Assembly: GCA_902628375.1 (NCBI GenBank)
Contig: CACOMS010000002.1
Coordinates: 21,403-85,402, forward strand
Origin: an uncultured SAR86 cluster bacterium
Lineage (GTDB): Bacteria; Pseudomonadota; Gammaproteobacteria; Magnimaribacterales; Magnimaribacteraceae
Direction of reading: 5' to 3'
Length of the DNA: 64,000 nucleotides
Both the position numbers and the translations under genes were made by a program. Below, piece by piece: positions 19,162 to 29,354 of the stretch (positions are counted from its first letter, which is position 1; each line of letters starts with the position of its first letter). Below the pieces are notes generated by a model. It was not told where the DNA came from. It worked only from the letters and a program-made list of their open reading frames with translations, and ran no database searches.

Positions 19162-19419
19162 CTATTTTTTTTCAAAGCGATGGACCGCTTTGTTAATCTT
19201 TTCACTTTCTTCTAGATAGAAATAACTAGCAAAAATACATACCAATCCGGTTGAGATAAAAACCAACCCCATGCCAGTAAATAAAATTCCCAAGGGGTCA
19301 TACAACATAACGCCAAATAAACTTAATCCAAGCCCTAGATGCATTATTAAATTTCTTTTATTGCTTTTAGCGAAGCTCATGTGTTTCTCTTTCATCAGAA
19401 TGTAACGTAAACTTACCAT
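19162..19419 (-). CDS. Hypothetical membrane protein
   Basis: Hydrophobic; C-terminus EEINKAV-like as in the neighbouring gene. Confidence 0.5.
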   Translation of the reverse strand: MVSLRYILMKEKHMSFAKSNKRNLIMHLGLGLSLFGVMLYDPLGILFTGMGLVFISTGLVCIFASYFYLEESEKINKAVHRFEKK

Positions 19420-19556
19420 AATAAGATAGAGAAGTAAAGGTTACACTACTATAAATAAAACCTTTCAAATAGGAAGTTATTTTGAATAACTATAGCTTGT
19501 AGAAATTATTAAACCTGTTAATCTTCTTCTCCCTTTTTTTGATTTAAGAGACAGGA

Positions 19557-19958
19557 ATGCTAATAGTAACAAGATACCTGAGCGACAAGTTAGCCATAAC
19601 ACTTTCAACAGCATGTGCTATTCACTGCCTAATGGTTCCTTCTTTTTTAATTGTAACTTCTGGGTTTTTTACAATATCGATCCATAATGAATTAATACAT
19701 TATCTGCTTATATCTCTAGCTGTTCCTATAAGTCTTTTCGGACTGAACTCAGGGCTAAAGAAGCACAATAAGCCCTCTTTCTTTTACATAGGTATCACTG
19801 GACTTGCCATTCTAGTTAGCGCCATTTTTATTGGAGAGAGCATGTTTGGTAGGTTTGGAGAACAAATATTATCAGTAGTGGGCTCAACAATAGTTGTTTA
19901 TGCACACTTTAGAAACTACCGAACCTGTAAAGAGATTGACTGTTTATGCCATGAATAG
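19557..19958 (+). CDS. MerC-domain family membrane protein
   Basis: STACAIHCLMVPS Cys pair and multi-TM layout as in MerC-domain proteins. Confidence 0.8.
   Translation: MLIVTRYLSDKLAITLSTACAIHCLMVPSFLIVTSGFFTISIHNELIHYLLISLAVPISLFGLNSGLKKHNKPSFFYIGITGLAILVSAIFIGESMFGRFGEQILSVVGSTIVVYAHFRNYRTCKEIDCLCHE
19747..19949 (+). repeat. Direct repeat, left copy (within merC-like gene)
   Basis: Near-identical to ~22928-23130. Confidence 0.95.
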
Positions 19959-20048
19959 AGATTTGAAAAAAAACAGCTTAGTTTGCAATTTAAAGGTATT
20001 GAGGATGTTTATAGTTAATTAAAAACAAAATAGTCATTAATTTGAAAC

Positions 20049-20987
20049 ATGAGCAAAACAGATAAGGCCAACTGCGAAGAGCCCCTGGTAAGCGTGGTAA
20101 TGAACTGCAGAAACGGACAGGCGTATTTGCATGAATCTTTAGGCTCTATAATCGACCAAACTTACTCTAATATTGAGGTTATTTTTTTTGATAATAACTC
20201 AACAGACAACAGTTTAGAAATAGCTTCAAAATTTGGAGATAAAGTTAAGATATATAGTTCATTAGAAGACTTAACTTTAGGCCAAGCTAGAAATGAAGCT
20301 TTGGAATTAGCTAATGGAGAATACATAGCTTTTTTAGATGTAGATGATAAGTTTCACCCTCAAAAAATAGAGAAGCAAATTTTTTCTTTAAAGAAGAACA
20401 ATAAACTATGGGGCTTTGGGTCATATGGGACCATAGACCATCATGGAGAGGTCTTAAAAAACAAAATAAACATCTCGATTCCTAAAAACACCGAAAGCTT
20501 TGTTAGTTTGCTAACTAACTATAGGGTAAATTTTCAGACCCTTATTTTCCATAAAAAGATACTTGAAGAGCTTTCCCCTCTATTTCCTGCAGAGCTTAAG
20601 GTCATTCCAGATTTCTGCTTGGCAATGAAATTGGCTTCTTTTTACGAACCAGATGTTTGCTCAGATCTTTTATCTTACTACAGAAGCCACCCTGGACAGC
20701 TGAGACACAAGACCTTGGATCTCATTGAATCTGAATATTTATTTACCATTGAGCAACTAGAAGAGATTAATAAGAATAATAAGAAAAGAACTCAACTTCT
20801 TCGGAGATGGAAAGAAAAATCTCATTATTTTCAGGCAATCAATTCGATAAATAAAAATAAAATAAATGAAGCAAAGTTAGGCTTCAAAAAAGCCAGAAAT
20901 GTATCTTCCAGTTTTTACTTGGTTTGGCTATTTTCCATTTTAGTTCCTTTTGGACCAAGAATAATTTATAAAATCCTTAGGGGATAG
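20049..20987 (+). CDS. Glycosyltransferase family 2
   Basis: VSVVMNCRNGQAYLHESLGSIIDQTYSNIEVIFFDNNSTD. Confidence 0.95.
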   Translation: MSKTDKANCEEPLVSVVMNCRNGQAYLHESLGSIIDQTYSNIEVIFFDNNSTDNSLEIASKFGDKVKIYSSLEDLTLGQARNEALELANGEYIAFLDVDDKFHPQKIEKQIFSLKKNNKLWGFGSYGTIDHHGEVLKNKINISIPKNTESFVSLLTNYRVNFQTLIFHKKILEELSPLFPAELKVIPDFCLAMKLASFYEPDVCSDLLSYYRSHPGQLRHKTLDLIESEYLFTIEQLEEINKNNKKRTQLLRRWKEKSHYFQAINSINKNKINEAKLGFKKARNVSSSFYLVWLFSILVPFGPRIIYKILRG

Positions 20988-21170
20988 CTTAAGTTGTTAA
21001 GAGGCAACGGAAAAAAAGAATAACTTCCTTTAACGAAATAAGCACCAAAAAATTTCTCCTATGCAAAAAGAAATTAAAAAAACCATAAATTTCTATTCAT
21101 GGCCTATAATATTTCTTAAATTTAAATACCAATAATTTTAAGAGTTAAAACAAAAAACTAAGGAGGAGAA

Positions 21171-21941
21171 GTGAAAGCAGTAATTCTTGCAGGTGGCCTT
21201 GGTACTCGTTTAGCTGAACTTACTGGGAATATTCCAAAGCCCATGGTGCCCATAGGAAACAAGCCTATTATTTGGCATATTATGAAAATTTATGCGTCTC
21301 ATGGAATCAATGAATTTGTTATATGTGCTGGGTATAAAGGCTATATGATCAAAGAGTATTTTTATAATTATTTTCTTCATCAAGCCGATATAAAGGTGGA
21401 ATTAAAAGATAACAAATGTACTTTTATTAATAATCAGTCTGAAGACTGGAGCGTAACAATTGTTGATACTGGTTCTCATACACAGACAGGGGGCAGATTA
21501 AAGCGCATAAAGAAATATCTTGATTCTGATGAGCCATTTTGTTTTACATATGGAGATGGTATAGGCGACATTGATATATCAGCGACAATAGAAAAGTATA
21601 ATTCAAATGACGTTACAGCTCTTCTTACCAGCTATTCTCCAACAAATAGGTTTGGCTTAATCGAAACTTCTGGAAATAAAGTTGTTGAATTTACTGAAAA
21701 ACCAAAATCTTCTGAAGCTATGATAAACGCAGGTTTTTTTGTCTTATCACCGAAAGTTATTGATCTTATTGAAGATGATTCTACTGTGTGGGAGCAATTT
21801 CCTTTGAATGAGTTAGCTAAAACTAGGAATCTAATTTTTCATGAACACAAAGGATTTTGGCATCCAATGGATACTTTACGAGATAAAAATATGCTTGAGA
21901 AAATGTGGCAAGATGGCAACGCAAAGTGGAAAATTTGGTAA
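21171..21941 (+). CDS. rfbF: Glucose-1-phosphate cytidylyltransferase
   Basis: MKAVILAGGLGTRLAELTGNIPKPMVPIGNKPIIWHIMKIYASHG, RfbF/DdhA type. Confidence 0.93.
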   Translation: MKAVILAGGLGTRLAELTGNIPKPMVPIGNKPIIWHIMKIYASHGINEFVICAGYKGYMIKEYFYNYFLHQADIKVELKDNKCTFINNQSEDWSVTIVDTGSHTQTGGRLKRIKKYLDSDEPFCFTYGDGIGDIDISATIEKYNSNDVTALLTSYSPTNRFGLIETSGNKVVEFTEKPKSSEAMINAGFFVLSPKVIDLIEDDSTVWEQFPLNELAKTRNLIFHEHKGFWHPMDTLRDKNMLEKMWQDGNAKWKIW

Positions 21942-21982
21942 TGAAGAATCTCAAGATAGAAATATAGGAGACATATTCTAAA

Positions 21983-22909
21983 TTGAGCAAAAAAAGTTTA
22001 CTTATTACTGGTGGATTAGGGAATTTGGGATCATGGATTCTGGAATCTGCTTTAGACAATTTTGATGTAACAGTTCTTTCTCGTAAGCTTAGAAAATTAA
22101 ATATCAATAAGAAATATAATCTTTTAATTGCAGATCTTGCTGATCCAGAATCACTATCTAAATCTCTTAAAAATAAAAAATTTGATTATGTTATTCATGC
22201 AGGAAGTGTAAATGATGGATTCATAGAGGGGTATCAAGACCTATCATATAAAGTTAATAGTTTTGGAACTCTAAATTTATTAAATGCATTAAAACTCGAA
22301 AATCTGAAGCATTTTATCTATCTCTCAACATTTCAAGTCTATGGAGCATACAAAGGTTTAATCAACGAAGATACTGTTCCTAGTCCTAAAAATGATTATG
22401 GTCTATCTCATTTATTAGCAGAATATTTTTTATCTATTCATATGCCTAAATCATCTTTCAGCATTATTCGACTAACAAATAGCTATGGCTGCCCTAAAGA
22501 TTTAGATAGTTCCAAATGGTATTTAGTCCTAAACGATCTGAGTCGACAGGCATTCATGAATAGAACAATACAGCTTACTGGAAATGGGAAGGCAATAAGA
22601 GATTTTATATGGATGGGTGATGTTGTAGAAGCTATTTTAGAATTGATAGCATTGAAGCCAGAAGATGATATCTATAACATCTCGCAAGGAAGAATAACCT
22701 CGATGCAAGAAGTTGCAGAAATAGTACAAAAGGCATATAAGGAATATTCTGGAGAATCTATTCCAATAAAGACTAACGAAGATGATAATAGTTTGCCGGA
22801 TACAACTTTGAAAGTCACCTCAAGGAAAATAAAGAAGAGAATAAATCTTTCAAGTAATGACAGGATGAAAGAGGAGGCCATTAAAATTTTTAGATTTTTA
22901 GAGGACTAA
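21983..22909 (+). CDS. NAD-dependent epimerase/reductase (SDR, sugar nucleotide type)
   Basis: TTG start; LLITGGLGNLGSWI, STFQVYG, YGLSHLLAEYF. Confidence 0.88.
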   Translation: MSKKSLLITGGLGNLGSWILESALDNFDVTVLSRKLRKLNINKKYNLLIADLADPESLSKSLKNKKFDYVIHAGSVNDGFIEGYQDLSYKVNSFGTLNLLNALKLENLKHFIYLSTFQVYGAYKGLINEDTVPSPKNDYGLSHLLAEYFLSIHMPKSSFSIIRLTNSYGCPKDLDSSKWYLVLNDLSRQAFMNRTIQLTGNGKAIRDFIWMGDVVEAILELIALKPEDDIYNISQGRITSMQEVAEIVQKAYKEYSGESIPIKTNEDDNSLPDTTLKVTSRKIKKRINLSSNDRMKEEAIKIFRFLED

Positions 22910-22927
22910 TTTATGAATATTTTCCTT

Positions 22928-23139
22928 ACTCAGGACTTAAGAAGCATAATAAGTCCTCTTTCTTTTACATAGGTATCACTGGACTTGCCATTCTAGTTAG
23001 CGCCATTTTTATTGGAGAGAGCATGTTTGATAGGCTTGGAGAACAAATATTATCAGCAGTGGGCTCAACAATAGTTGTTTATGCACACTTTAGAAACTAC
23101 CGAACCTGTAAAGAGATTGACTGTTTATGTCACATTTAA
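22928..23139 (+). pseudogene. 5'-truncated duplicate of merC-like gene (direct repeat, right copy)
   Basis: Translates GLKKHNKSSFFYIGITGLAILVSAIFIGESMFDRLGEQILSAVGSTIVVYAHFRNYRTCKEIDCLCHI*; no suitable in-frame start. Confidence 0.9.
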
Positions 23140-23174
23140 GCTCATCTAGTTTTTAGTTACGGTAAACTGTCCTT

Positions 23175-24563
23175 ATGGCTTTTAAAGAAAAAGTATTAGA
23201 AGATCTGAGGTCTTTCTTGCCAGATGAGGCTTTATTATTAAATGAAGAAGCAACTTCAAGACAGGCTGGCGGTCTTCATACAGAAGAGCCAGTAAATGCA
23301 AAATTGATAGTAAGACCTAAATCAACAGAGGAAGTATCTAAAGTCTTATCAATTTGTAACAAAGAAAAACAGTCTGTAGTTGTTCATGGAGGTTTAACGG
23401 GCTTAGTCTACGGAACTAGGACTTTTCCAGATCAATTGATCTTGTCTCTAGAAAGGATGAATGAAATAAACGAAGTAGATGTTGTAGGCAGAACCATGAC
23501 TTGTCAGTCTGGAACTACTTTGCAAAATATACAAGAGAAGGCCGAAGAGCAAGGCATGATTTTTCCGTTAGATCTAGGCGCTAGAGGGTCTTGTTCTATT
23601 GGTGGAAATATATCTACAAATGCAGGTGGTAACCGAGTTATAAGATTTGGAATGACAAGAGATTCGGTTCTTGGTATTGAGGCAGTAACTCCAGACGGGG
23701 CCATTCTTTCTTCTATGAATAGAATGATAAAGAACAATGCGGGTTATGACTTGAAACAAATGTTCATTGGTACCGAAGGAACTCTGGGTGTGGTAACAAA
23801 ATGTGTGTTGAGATTAAGAGAGGCACCAAAGAGCCAAAACACAGCTTTAGTTGGCATTGAAGATTTCACCTCAATTTTGAAATTCCTAAAACATATAGAT
23901 TCTGGCTTAGGGGGCAACATGAGTGCTTTTGAAGTTATGTGGAAAAGTTTTTATGACATGGTGACAAACACACTACAAGAAAACTCTTTGCCTTTAAAAC
24001 CAACCATGCCTTATTACGTTTTAGTCGAATCAATGGGATCAGATCAAACTAAAGACGAAGAACACTTTGAAGCTCTTTTAAGTGAGGCGCTGGATAAGTC
24101 ATTAATATCTGACGCAGTTTTAGCGAAATCAGAGAAAGAAAGAAAAGGACTTTGGGCATTAAGAGATGATGTAGAAAAACAAGCTCAGTTTGGGCCCACT
24201 CTAATGTTTGACGTTAGTCTGCCAATAAGCCATATGGAAGAATATGTATCAAAGGTTAGAAAAAACCTAAATCAACACTGGGATCAATCTCACTTTATCG
24301 TGTGGGGTCATTTAGCCGATGGAAATCTTCATTTAGTGGTTGGAGTAGGGGATTTAAAAAGTGAGACAGTAAGGAAAATTGAAGAATCAGTTTATGGCCC
24401 TCTGCAGCTCATAGGTGGATCGGTATCCGCAGAGCATGGGATAGGCCTAGAAAAGAAGCCTTATTTGCACTTAAGCAGAACCAATGAAGAAATAGATTTC
24501 ATGAAATCTTTAAAGAAAACCTTTGATCCAAATGGAATTTTAAATCCAGGTTTAATTTTTTAG
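23175..24563 (+). CDS. FAD-binding oxidoreductase (GlcD / D-2-hydroxyacid dehydrogenase family)
   Basis: RPKSTEEVSKVLSICNKEK..VVHGGLTGLVYGT; GGNISTNAGG; SAEHGIGLEKKPYL. Confidence 0.92.
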   Translation: MAFKEKVLEDLRSFLPDEALLLNEEATSRQAGGLHTEEPVNAKLIVRPKSTEEVSKVLSICNKEKQSVVVHGGLTGLVYGTRTFPDQLILSLERMNEINEVDVVGRTMTCQSGTTLQNIQEKAEEQGMIFPLDLGARGSCSIGGNISTNAGGNRVIRFGMTRDSVLGIEAVTPDGAILSSMNRMIKNNAGYDLKQMFIGTEGTLGVVTKCVLRLREAPKSQNTALVGIEDFTSILKFLKHIDSGLGGNMSAFEVMWKSFYDMVTNTLQENSLPLKPTMPYYVLVESMGSDQTKDEEHFEALLSEALDKSLISDAVLAKSEKERKGLWALRDDVEKQAQFGPTLMFDVSLPISHMEEYVSKVRKNLNQHWDQSHFIVWGHLADGNLHLVVGVGDLKSETVRKIEESVYGPLQLIGGSVSAEHGIGLEKKPYLHLSRTNEEIDFMKSLKKTFDPNGILNPGLIF

Positions 24564-24578
24564 GTAATTTTTAAAACC

Positions 24579-25442
24579 CTACTCTTCATAGGTGGAGTCA
24601 GCCAGTAATACTTCTGCAGCCGCAAGCGACATTTTAGAATTGCTGTGCCCTACACCTTTGATTATTTTGTAATTCCAATTAAATTCTAGATCATGTTTTT
24701 TAGCCACATCAGATGAAGATATAAAAAAATTATTGGCCCTTTGAAATCTATTTTTCCCTTGTTTATTAGCCCCTTTGGATTGATTAACTGACGAGGTTAT
24801 TTTTGTATCTTTAGATCCGATTAAGACTGATAATTTCATTTTTAAAAATCTCCTCAAGTTATCTGAGCTAAGTTTTGATGGCGGCTCTTTAATTCCATAA
24901 GGAAATTTCCACCCTCCTAAAAAGGTGTACCATCCAGCATTTGCGGCCACAGCTTTTTTTATTTTTGGCATATCTGACATCAATAAATATCTGTGAACAA
25001 ATTGAGCCCCACCCGAGTGTCCATAAATCATGTATTGATCAGTCTTAACATTAAATTTGTTTCTATAAAAATTAAAAAGCAAATCTATAGATCCGTTTAA
25101 GTAAAGCTTTGTGTCTGATTTTATTTTTCCACCAGAAGAAGACATTTGCAGGGTGTTGTAATTTGGAAAGGTCGACTTAATGAACTCTGGAGCAATCAGG
25201 ATTACGTTCTTATTGTTTGTTAGGCTTGCCCATACCTCTATATAGCCGTCAGCGTTCCTACTATTCCCATGAATAATAAATAATATTTCAGTTTTATTAT
25301 TTATTTCCTTGGGCAGCTTATAAAAGATATTTATAGGAGGTTTTTCCCAATCAGAAAAGATAACCCTTTCAATATCAGAAGAAAATACAGGCAAGGCCAA
25401 CAGAAAATATAGAGAAGAAAAAAATGCTCTAAAAAGATTCAT
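24579..25442 (-). CDS. Secreted alpha/beta hydrolase (esterase/PHB-depolymerase-like)
   Basis: Signal peptide; YGHSGGAQFVHRY nucleophile elbow. Confidence 0.75.
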   Translation of the reverse strand: MNLFRAFFSSLYFLLALPVFSSDIERVIFSDWEKPPINIFYKLPKEINNKTEILFIIHGNSRNADGYIEVWASLTNNKNVILIAPEFIKSTFPNYNTLQMSSSGGKIKSDTKLYLNGSIDLLFNFYRNKFNVKTDQYMIYGHSGGAQFVHRYLLMSDMPKIKKAVAANAGWYTFLGGWKFPYGIKEPPSKLSSDNLRRFLKMKLSVLIGSKDTKITSSVNQSKGANKQGKNRFQRANNFFISSSDVAKKHDLEFNWNYKIIKGVGHSNSKMSLAAAEVLLADSTYEE

Positions 25443-25466
25443 CTTTATTCAATTGTAAATATAGCT

Positions 25467-26783
25467 CTAGGCTAGGAAGATAAATTTTGACAGAAACACC
25501 AGAGTTAAAAACCAAGCCCCAGAAGAAATCTCTTTGAAACCGCTCGTGGCCATTTTCAAGGCTACATATGCAATAAAGCCTAGGGCTATACCGTTAGCTA
25601 TAGAGAACGTTAAAGGAATCATAACAATTATGATCAAGGCAGGTAGAAGCTCTGTTGAATCTGACCAATTTAATCTATCCATTCCGCCAAGCATTAGTAT
25701 GGCGACATAAATAAGGGCTCCAGCAGTAGCATAGGCTGGAACTATTGCAGCAAGAGGGGAAAAGAAGAGTGCAATCAGGAATAATAGCCCAACAGTTATA
25801 GCAGTTAATCCCGTTCTTCCTCCGGCTTCAACTCCTGCAGAGCTCTCAACGTAACTTGTCACGGGCGAGCACCCAAAAACAGTACCTATAACACTTGAAG
25901 TGCTATCAGCCTTCAATGCCCCATCAAGCCCTTCTGCATTTCCAGATTCATCAATTAAATTTGCTCTATTTGCTACGCCCAATAGAGTACCAGCTGTGTC
26001 AAATAAATTAACAAACAGAAAAGACATGATAATGCTAATCATCGCCAGATCTAAAGCGCCCATGATATCTAGTTTCATGAAAGTTGGAGCAATCTCGGGA
26101 GGCATGGAAATTAAACCATTCAATTGAATTAGTCCTAAAAATACACCAATAAAAGTTACTGTCATCACTCCAATAATGATCGCTCCAGTAACTTTACGCA
26201 CTGCAAGCATAGAAATTAATAGAAATCCCAAAGCGGCAAGAAGCGTTTCAGTTTGAGAAAAATCTCCAAGACTTAGGAAGGTTGCATCATTTGAGATAAT
26301 AATTCCTCCATTTCTCAAGCCAATAAAGCCTATAAAAAGCCCCACTCCTGCTCCCATAGCAACTCTTAAGTTTAGAGGGATACTATCTAGCATCCATCGT
26401 CTTAAGGGGGTTACGCTCATAATTACAAAAAGAACTCCAGCTAAAAATACTGCCCCCAGGGCTATTTCCCAGGAATATCCCATTTCACCAACAACTGTGT
26501 ATGTAAAGAATGCATTAAGCCCCATTCCAGGAGCTAGACCTACAGGCCAATTAGCATAGAGCCCCATTGCAAAACAAGCTATGGCGGCTGCTAGGCAAGT
26601 TCCTACAAAGCTCGCACCAGGATCCATGCCACTTGCTGCCATCATTTGTGGGTTTACAAAAATTATATAAGCCATTGTGATGAAAGTAGTTAAACCTGCC
26701 ATTAGCTCTTTACTAACAGTGGTCCCGTGAGACTTCAACTGGAAATAATCTTCTATGAATTTCATGCTTATAAGGTTAATCAT
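25467..26783 (-). CDS. NCS2-family purine/xanthine/uracil permease
   Basis: FITMAYIIFVNPQMMAASGMDPGA; GCSPVTSYVESSAGVEAGGRTGLTA. Confidence 0.93.
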   Translation of the reverse strand: MINLISMKFIEDYFQLKSHGTTVSKELMAGLTTFITMAYIIFVNPQMMAASGMDPGASFVGTCLAAAIACFAMGLYANWPVGLAPGMGLNAFFTYTVVGEMGYSWEIALGAVFLAGVLFVIMSVTPLRRWMLDSIPLNLRVAMGAGVGLFIGFIGLRNGGIIISNDATFLSLGDFSQTETLLAALGFLLISMLAVRKVTGAIIIGVMTVTFIGVFLGLIQLNGLISMPPEIAPTFMKLDIMGALDLAMISIIMSFLFVNLFDTAGTLLGVANRANLIDESGNAEGLDGALKADSTSSVIGTVFGCSPVTSYVESSAGVEAGGRTGLTAITVGLLFLIALFFSPLAAIVPAYATAGALIYVAILMLGGMDRLNWSDSTELLPALIIIVMIPLTFSIANGIALGFIAYVALKMATSGFKEISSGAWFLTLVFLSKFIFLA

Positions 26784-26956
26784 ACAGATTAGAAATGCAA
26801 TAAAAAAAGAGTTGCACCAAGGTATTTAACAAATAAAAAAGATGCACTCTTTAGGTGCAAAATTTAGAAAAATTCATTGTAATTAAGGCATAGAATTTGT
26901 TACTGGTTCTGTTAAGATTCTAATCTTTAATTTAAACAATCCTAAAGGTACAAAGA

Positions 26957-29284
26957 ATGAAAAAATTCGACTCAAAAGGAAAGCTTTTTCTTAGCACAAT
27001 AGCACTATTTGTAAGTGTAAATTTGGTCTCAGAATCACTTATAGAAGAGGTTGTTGTAACTGCTGAAAAGCGAGCAGCAAGTTTGCAAGATGTTTCTAAG
27101 TCAGTTACTGCCCTAACTGAAGAAGAACTTGAAACGAAAAATATTGTTGATTTTGTAGGCCTTAGCGCAATTGCACCAGGGGTGACAGTAGCTAAAAATG
27201 AAGGATATAAGACTGTTATTTCTATCAGAGGGGTAGGGGATGAAACAAATCAAAATGCTATAGCCGCTCCTTCTGTTGCCTTGCATATGGATGGAATCTT
27301 TGTTGCCTCTAAATTCTCACTTCGAACCGATTTTATTGACCTTGAAAGAATAGAAGTTCTTAGAGGTCCTCAAGGTACATTATTTGGTCAGAACTCCACC
27401 GGAGGGACCATTAATGTTATTAGTAAGAAACCAACCTTAGACGAAGTATCAGGAAAAGTAGATCTTACTTTAGGAGACTATGGACTTACTAAAACTAGAG
27501 GTGCAGTTAATTTACCTCTTTCTGATACTGTCGCAACAAGAATGTCCTTTGTTATAACAGATAGAGATGGATTTACTGACAATATAGTGACAGGACAAGA
27601 TCTAGATGACGCTAATCATGTTAGTTTTAGATCTGATTGGATTCTAGAACTTTCTGATTCGGCAAGCTTACGAGTTTTTGGCCAGTATTTCGATGCAGAT
27701 AATAATGGTGCCGCAATGAAAGGACTCGATGATGCTACTTCAGATCCTAGAAAATTAGCACAAGACTCTAGATCAGAATATGAGCTTTCATCTGAAATAA
27801 TTGGAGCAATATTAGACGTAGAGTTAGGTTTTGCGGGCTTAAAGATTCTTGCAAGTAAACAAGAAGATGACATCTATGTAATGCGAGATAATGATCGCCA
27901 TAATTTAGGTGATGTTCATGCTTCTGGTCCATTAGCAGGCATTCCTTATATTCCGGCTGAATATAGACCTGAGACCTCGGTAGTAGACACAACAACTTTT
28001 GAAGTTAATTTAATTTCTAATGAACCTTTAAATGGAAAGATAGACTGGATATTAGGGGCTTTATATTTTGATCACGAAATAGCTAACTCTATTTATGAAG
28101 TTAAAGACGTAAACAATATTAAGCAAGTTGATCAAATCGACGGAGTCTATACTCCATACGTTCACGATCCAGTTTGTGCTACGGATCCATTTGCGGGAGT
28201 TTGCTTTGCAGCTTATGACGCCGAATTAGGTTTTGTATCAGAAGCTTACCCCACAAGAGAGTCTAAATCTTTATATGGCCAAGCAACTTATAACGTAAGA
28301 GACGACATGCGCTTCATATTTGGCCTTAGATATACGGAGGATTCTTTTTCAAGTGATGTAACAAACTTCTTTGGTTTGCAAACTTATTTAATTGAGGACG
28401 AGATAGATGAAACAACTGGAAGGATAGCGATCGAGAGAGACATAGACGAAGACACTATGATTTATGCTTCTTACACAAAAGGCTTTAAACCAGGAGGAAG
28501 TAATCTTACTTTTGGATATCCTGAAGACGATGAAGGGTTTGGCGCCCAACCAGCTCCACAGTTAATCTTTCCTCTATTTGAAAGTGAAATTATTGACGCC
28601 TATGAATTTGGTATAAAAACAGATCTTCTAGAAGGAAGAATGAGAGCAAATATCTCAGCCTTCTCTTATGATTATGAGAACCTTCAGTTTCAGTCAACAG
28701 ATCCAGATATTTACAGAGGAGGTGTAGCAAACATCCCTGAGTCAGAAATGAGCGGACTTGAGCTAGAATTAATAGGAGTGCTTTCGGACTCTCTAACCAT
28801 GGACTTAAGAGTTGCTTTTTTAGACACAGAAATAACAGCTGACTACGAAGCCTTAGACAATATCAAGGCAGAACGTTATTTCTTCGGAGAAGAACCTCTT
28901 AGATATGCCCTTAGAGAAAACATAAAAGGCAATCAGTTAGCGAAGAGTCCAGAATTCACAGCCAACCTAGGCTTGCAATATGTTACTGAACTAGAGTCTG
29001 GTAGAACACTTAGATCAACCGCAGAGCTAATACACAGAGGAGACTTCCAACAACGAGTATTCAATAGTCCATTCGTTGATAAAGTAGATGAATATACTGT
29101 ATTAAACTTCACGGCCAGCTTAGACCTTAATGATGATAATTGGGGACTAGACTTAATGTTACTTAATGCAACTGATGAAGACGGTATGAACTCAGCTATG
29201 ACAGATGTATTTGGAGTAGCAGGAACAGGTATAGAGCTAATTCCTCCAAGACAAGTCATGGGTCGAGTTAGTTACGAATTCTAA
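26957..29284 (+). CDS. TonB-dependent receptor
   Basis: VVVTAEKRAASLQDV TonB box/plug; VLRGPQGTLFGQNSTGGTINVI; C-terminal aromatic (SYEF). Confidence 0.95.
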   Translation: MKKFDSKGKLFLSTIALFVSVNLVSESLIEEVVVTAEKRAASLQDVSKSVTALTEEELETKNIVDFVGLSAIAPGVTVAKNEGYKTVISIRGVGDETNQNAIAAPSVALHMDGIFVASKFSLRTDFIDLERIEVLRGPQGTLFGQNSTGGTINVISKKPTLDEVSGKVDLTLGDYGLTKTRGAVNLPLSDTVATRMSFVITDRDGFTDNIVTGQDLDDANHVSFRSDWILELSDSASLRVFGQYFDADNNGAAMKGLDDATSDPRKLAQDSRSEYELSSEIIGAILDVELGFAGLKILASKQEDDIYVMRDNDRHNLGDVHASGPLAGIPYIPAEYRPETSVVDTTTFEVNLISNEPLNGKIDWILGALYFDHEIANSIYEVKDVNNIKQVDQIDGVYTPYVHDPVCATDPFAGVCFAAYDAELGFVSEAYPTRESKSLYGQATYNVRDDMRFIFGLRYTEDSFSSDVTNFFGLQTYLIEDEIDETTGRIAIERDIDEDTMIYASYTKGFKPGGSNLTFGYPEDDEGFGAQPAPQLIFPLFESEIIDAYEFGIKTDLLEGRMRANISAFSYDYENLQFQSTDPDIYRGGVANIPESEMSGLELELIGVLSDSLTMDLRVAFLDTEITADYEALDNIKAERYFFGEEPLRYALRENIKGNQLAKSPEFTANLGLQYVTELESGRTLRSTAELIHRGDFQQRVFNSPFVDKVDEYTVLNFTASLDLNDDNWGLDLMLLNATDEDGMNSAMTDVFGVAGTGIELIPPRQVMGRVSYEF

Positions 29285-29311
29285 AGCTAGTTTAGAATAA
29301 AAGGCGATTTG

Positions 29312-29336
29312 AACTGTGCTATCATCAAGCACAGTT
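29312..29336. terminator. Stem-loop between TonB receptor and phosphoribosyltransferase genes
   Basis: Perfect 9-bp stem AACTGTGCT-atcatca-AGCACAGTT, without a clear T tract. Confidence 0.45.
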
Positions 29337-29354
29337 TAATCGTAATTAAATTCC

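Noticed and set aside
20981-21170. Short ORF MQKEIKKTINFYSWPIIFLKFKYQ between GT2 and rfbF as a gene remnant
   Set aside because: Only 24 aa with no identifiable family; could be chance in AT-rich sequence.
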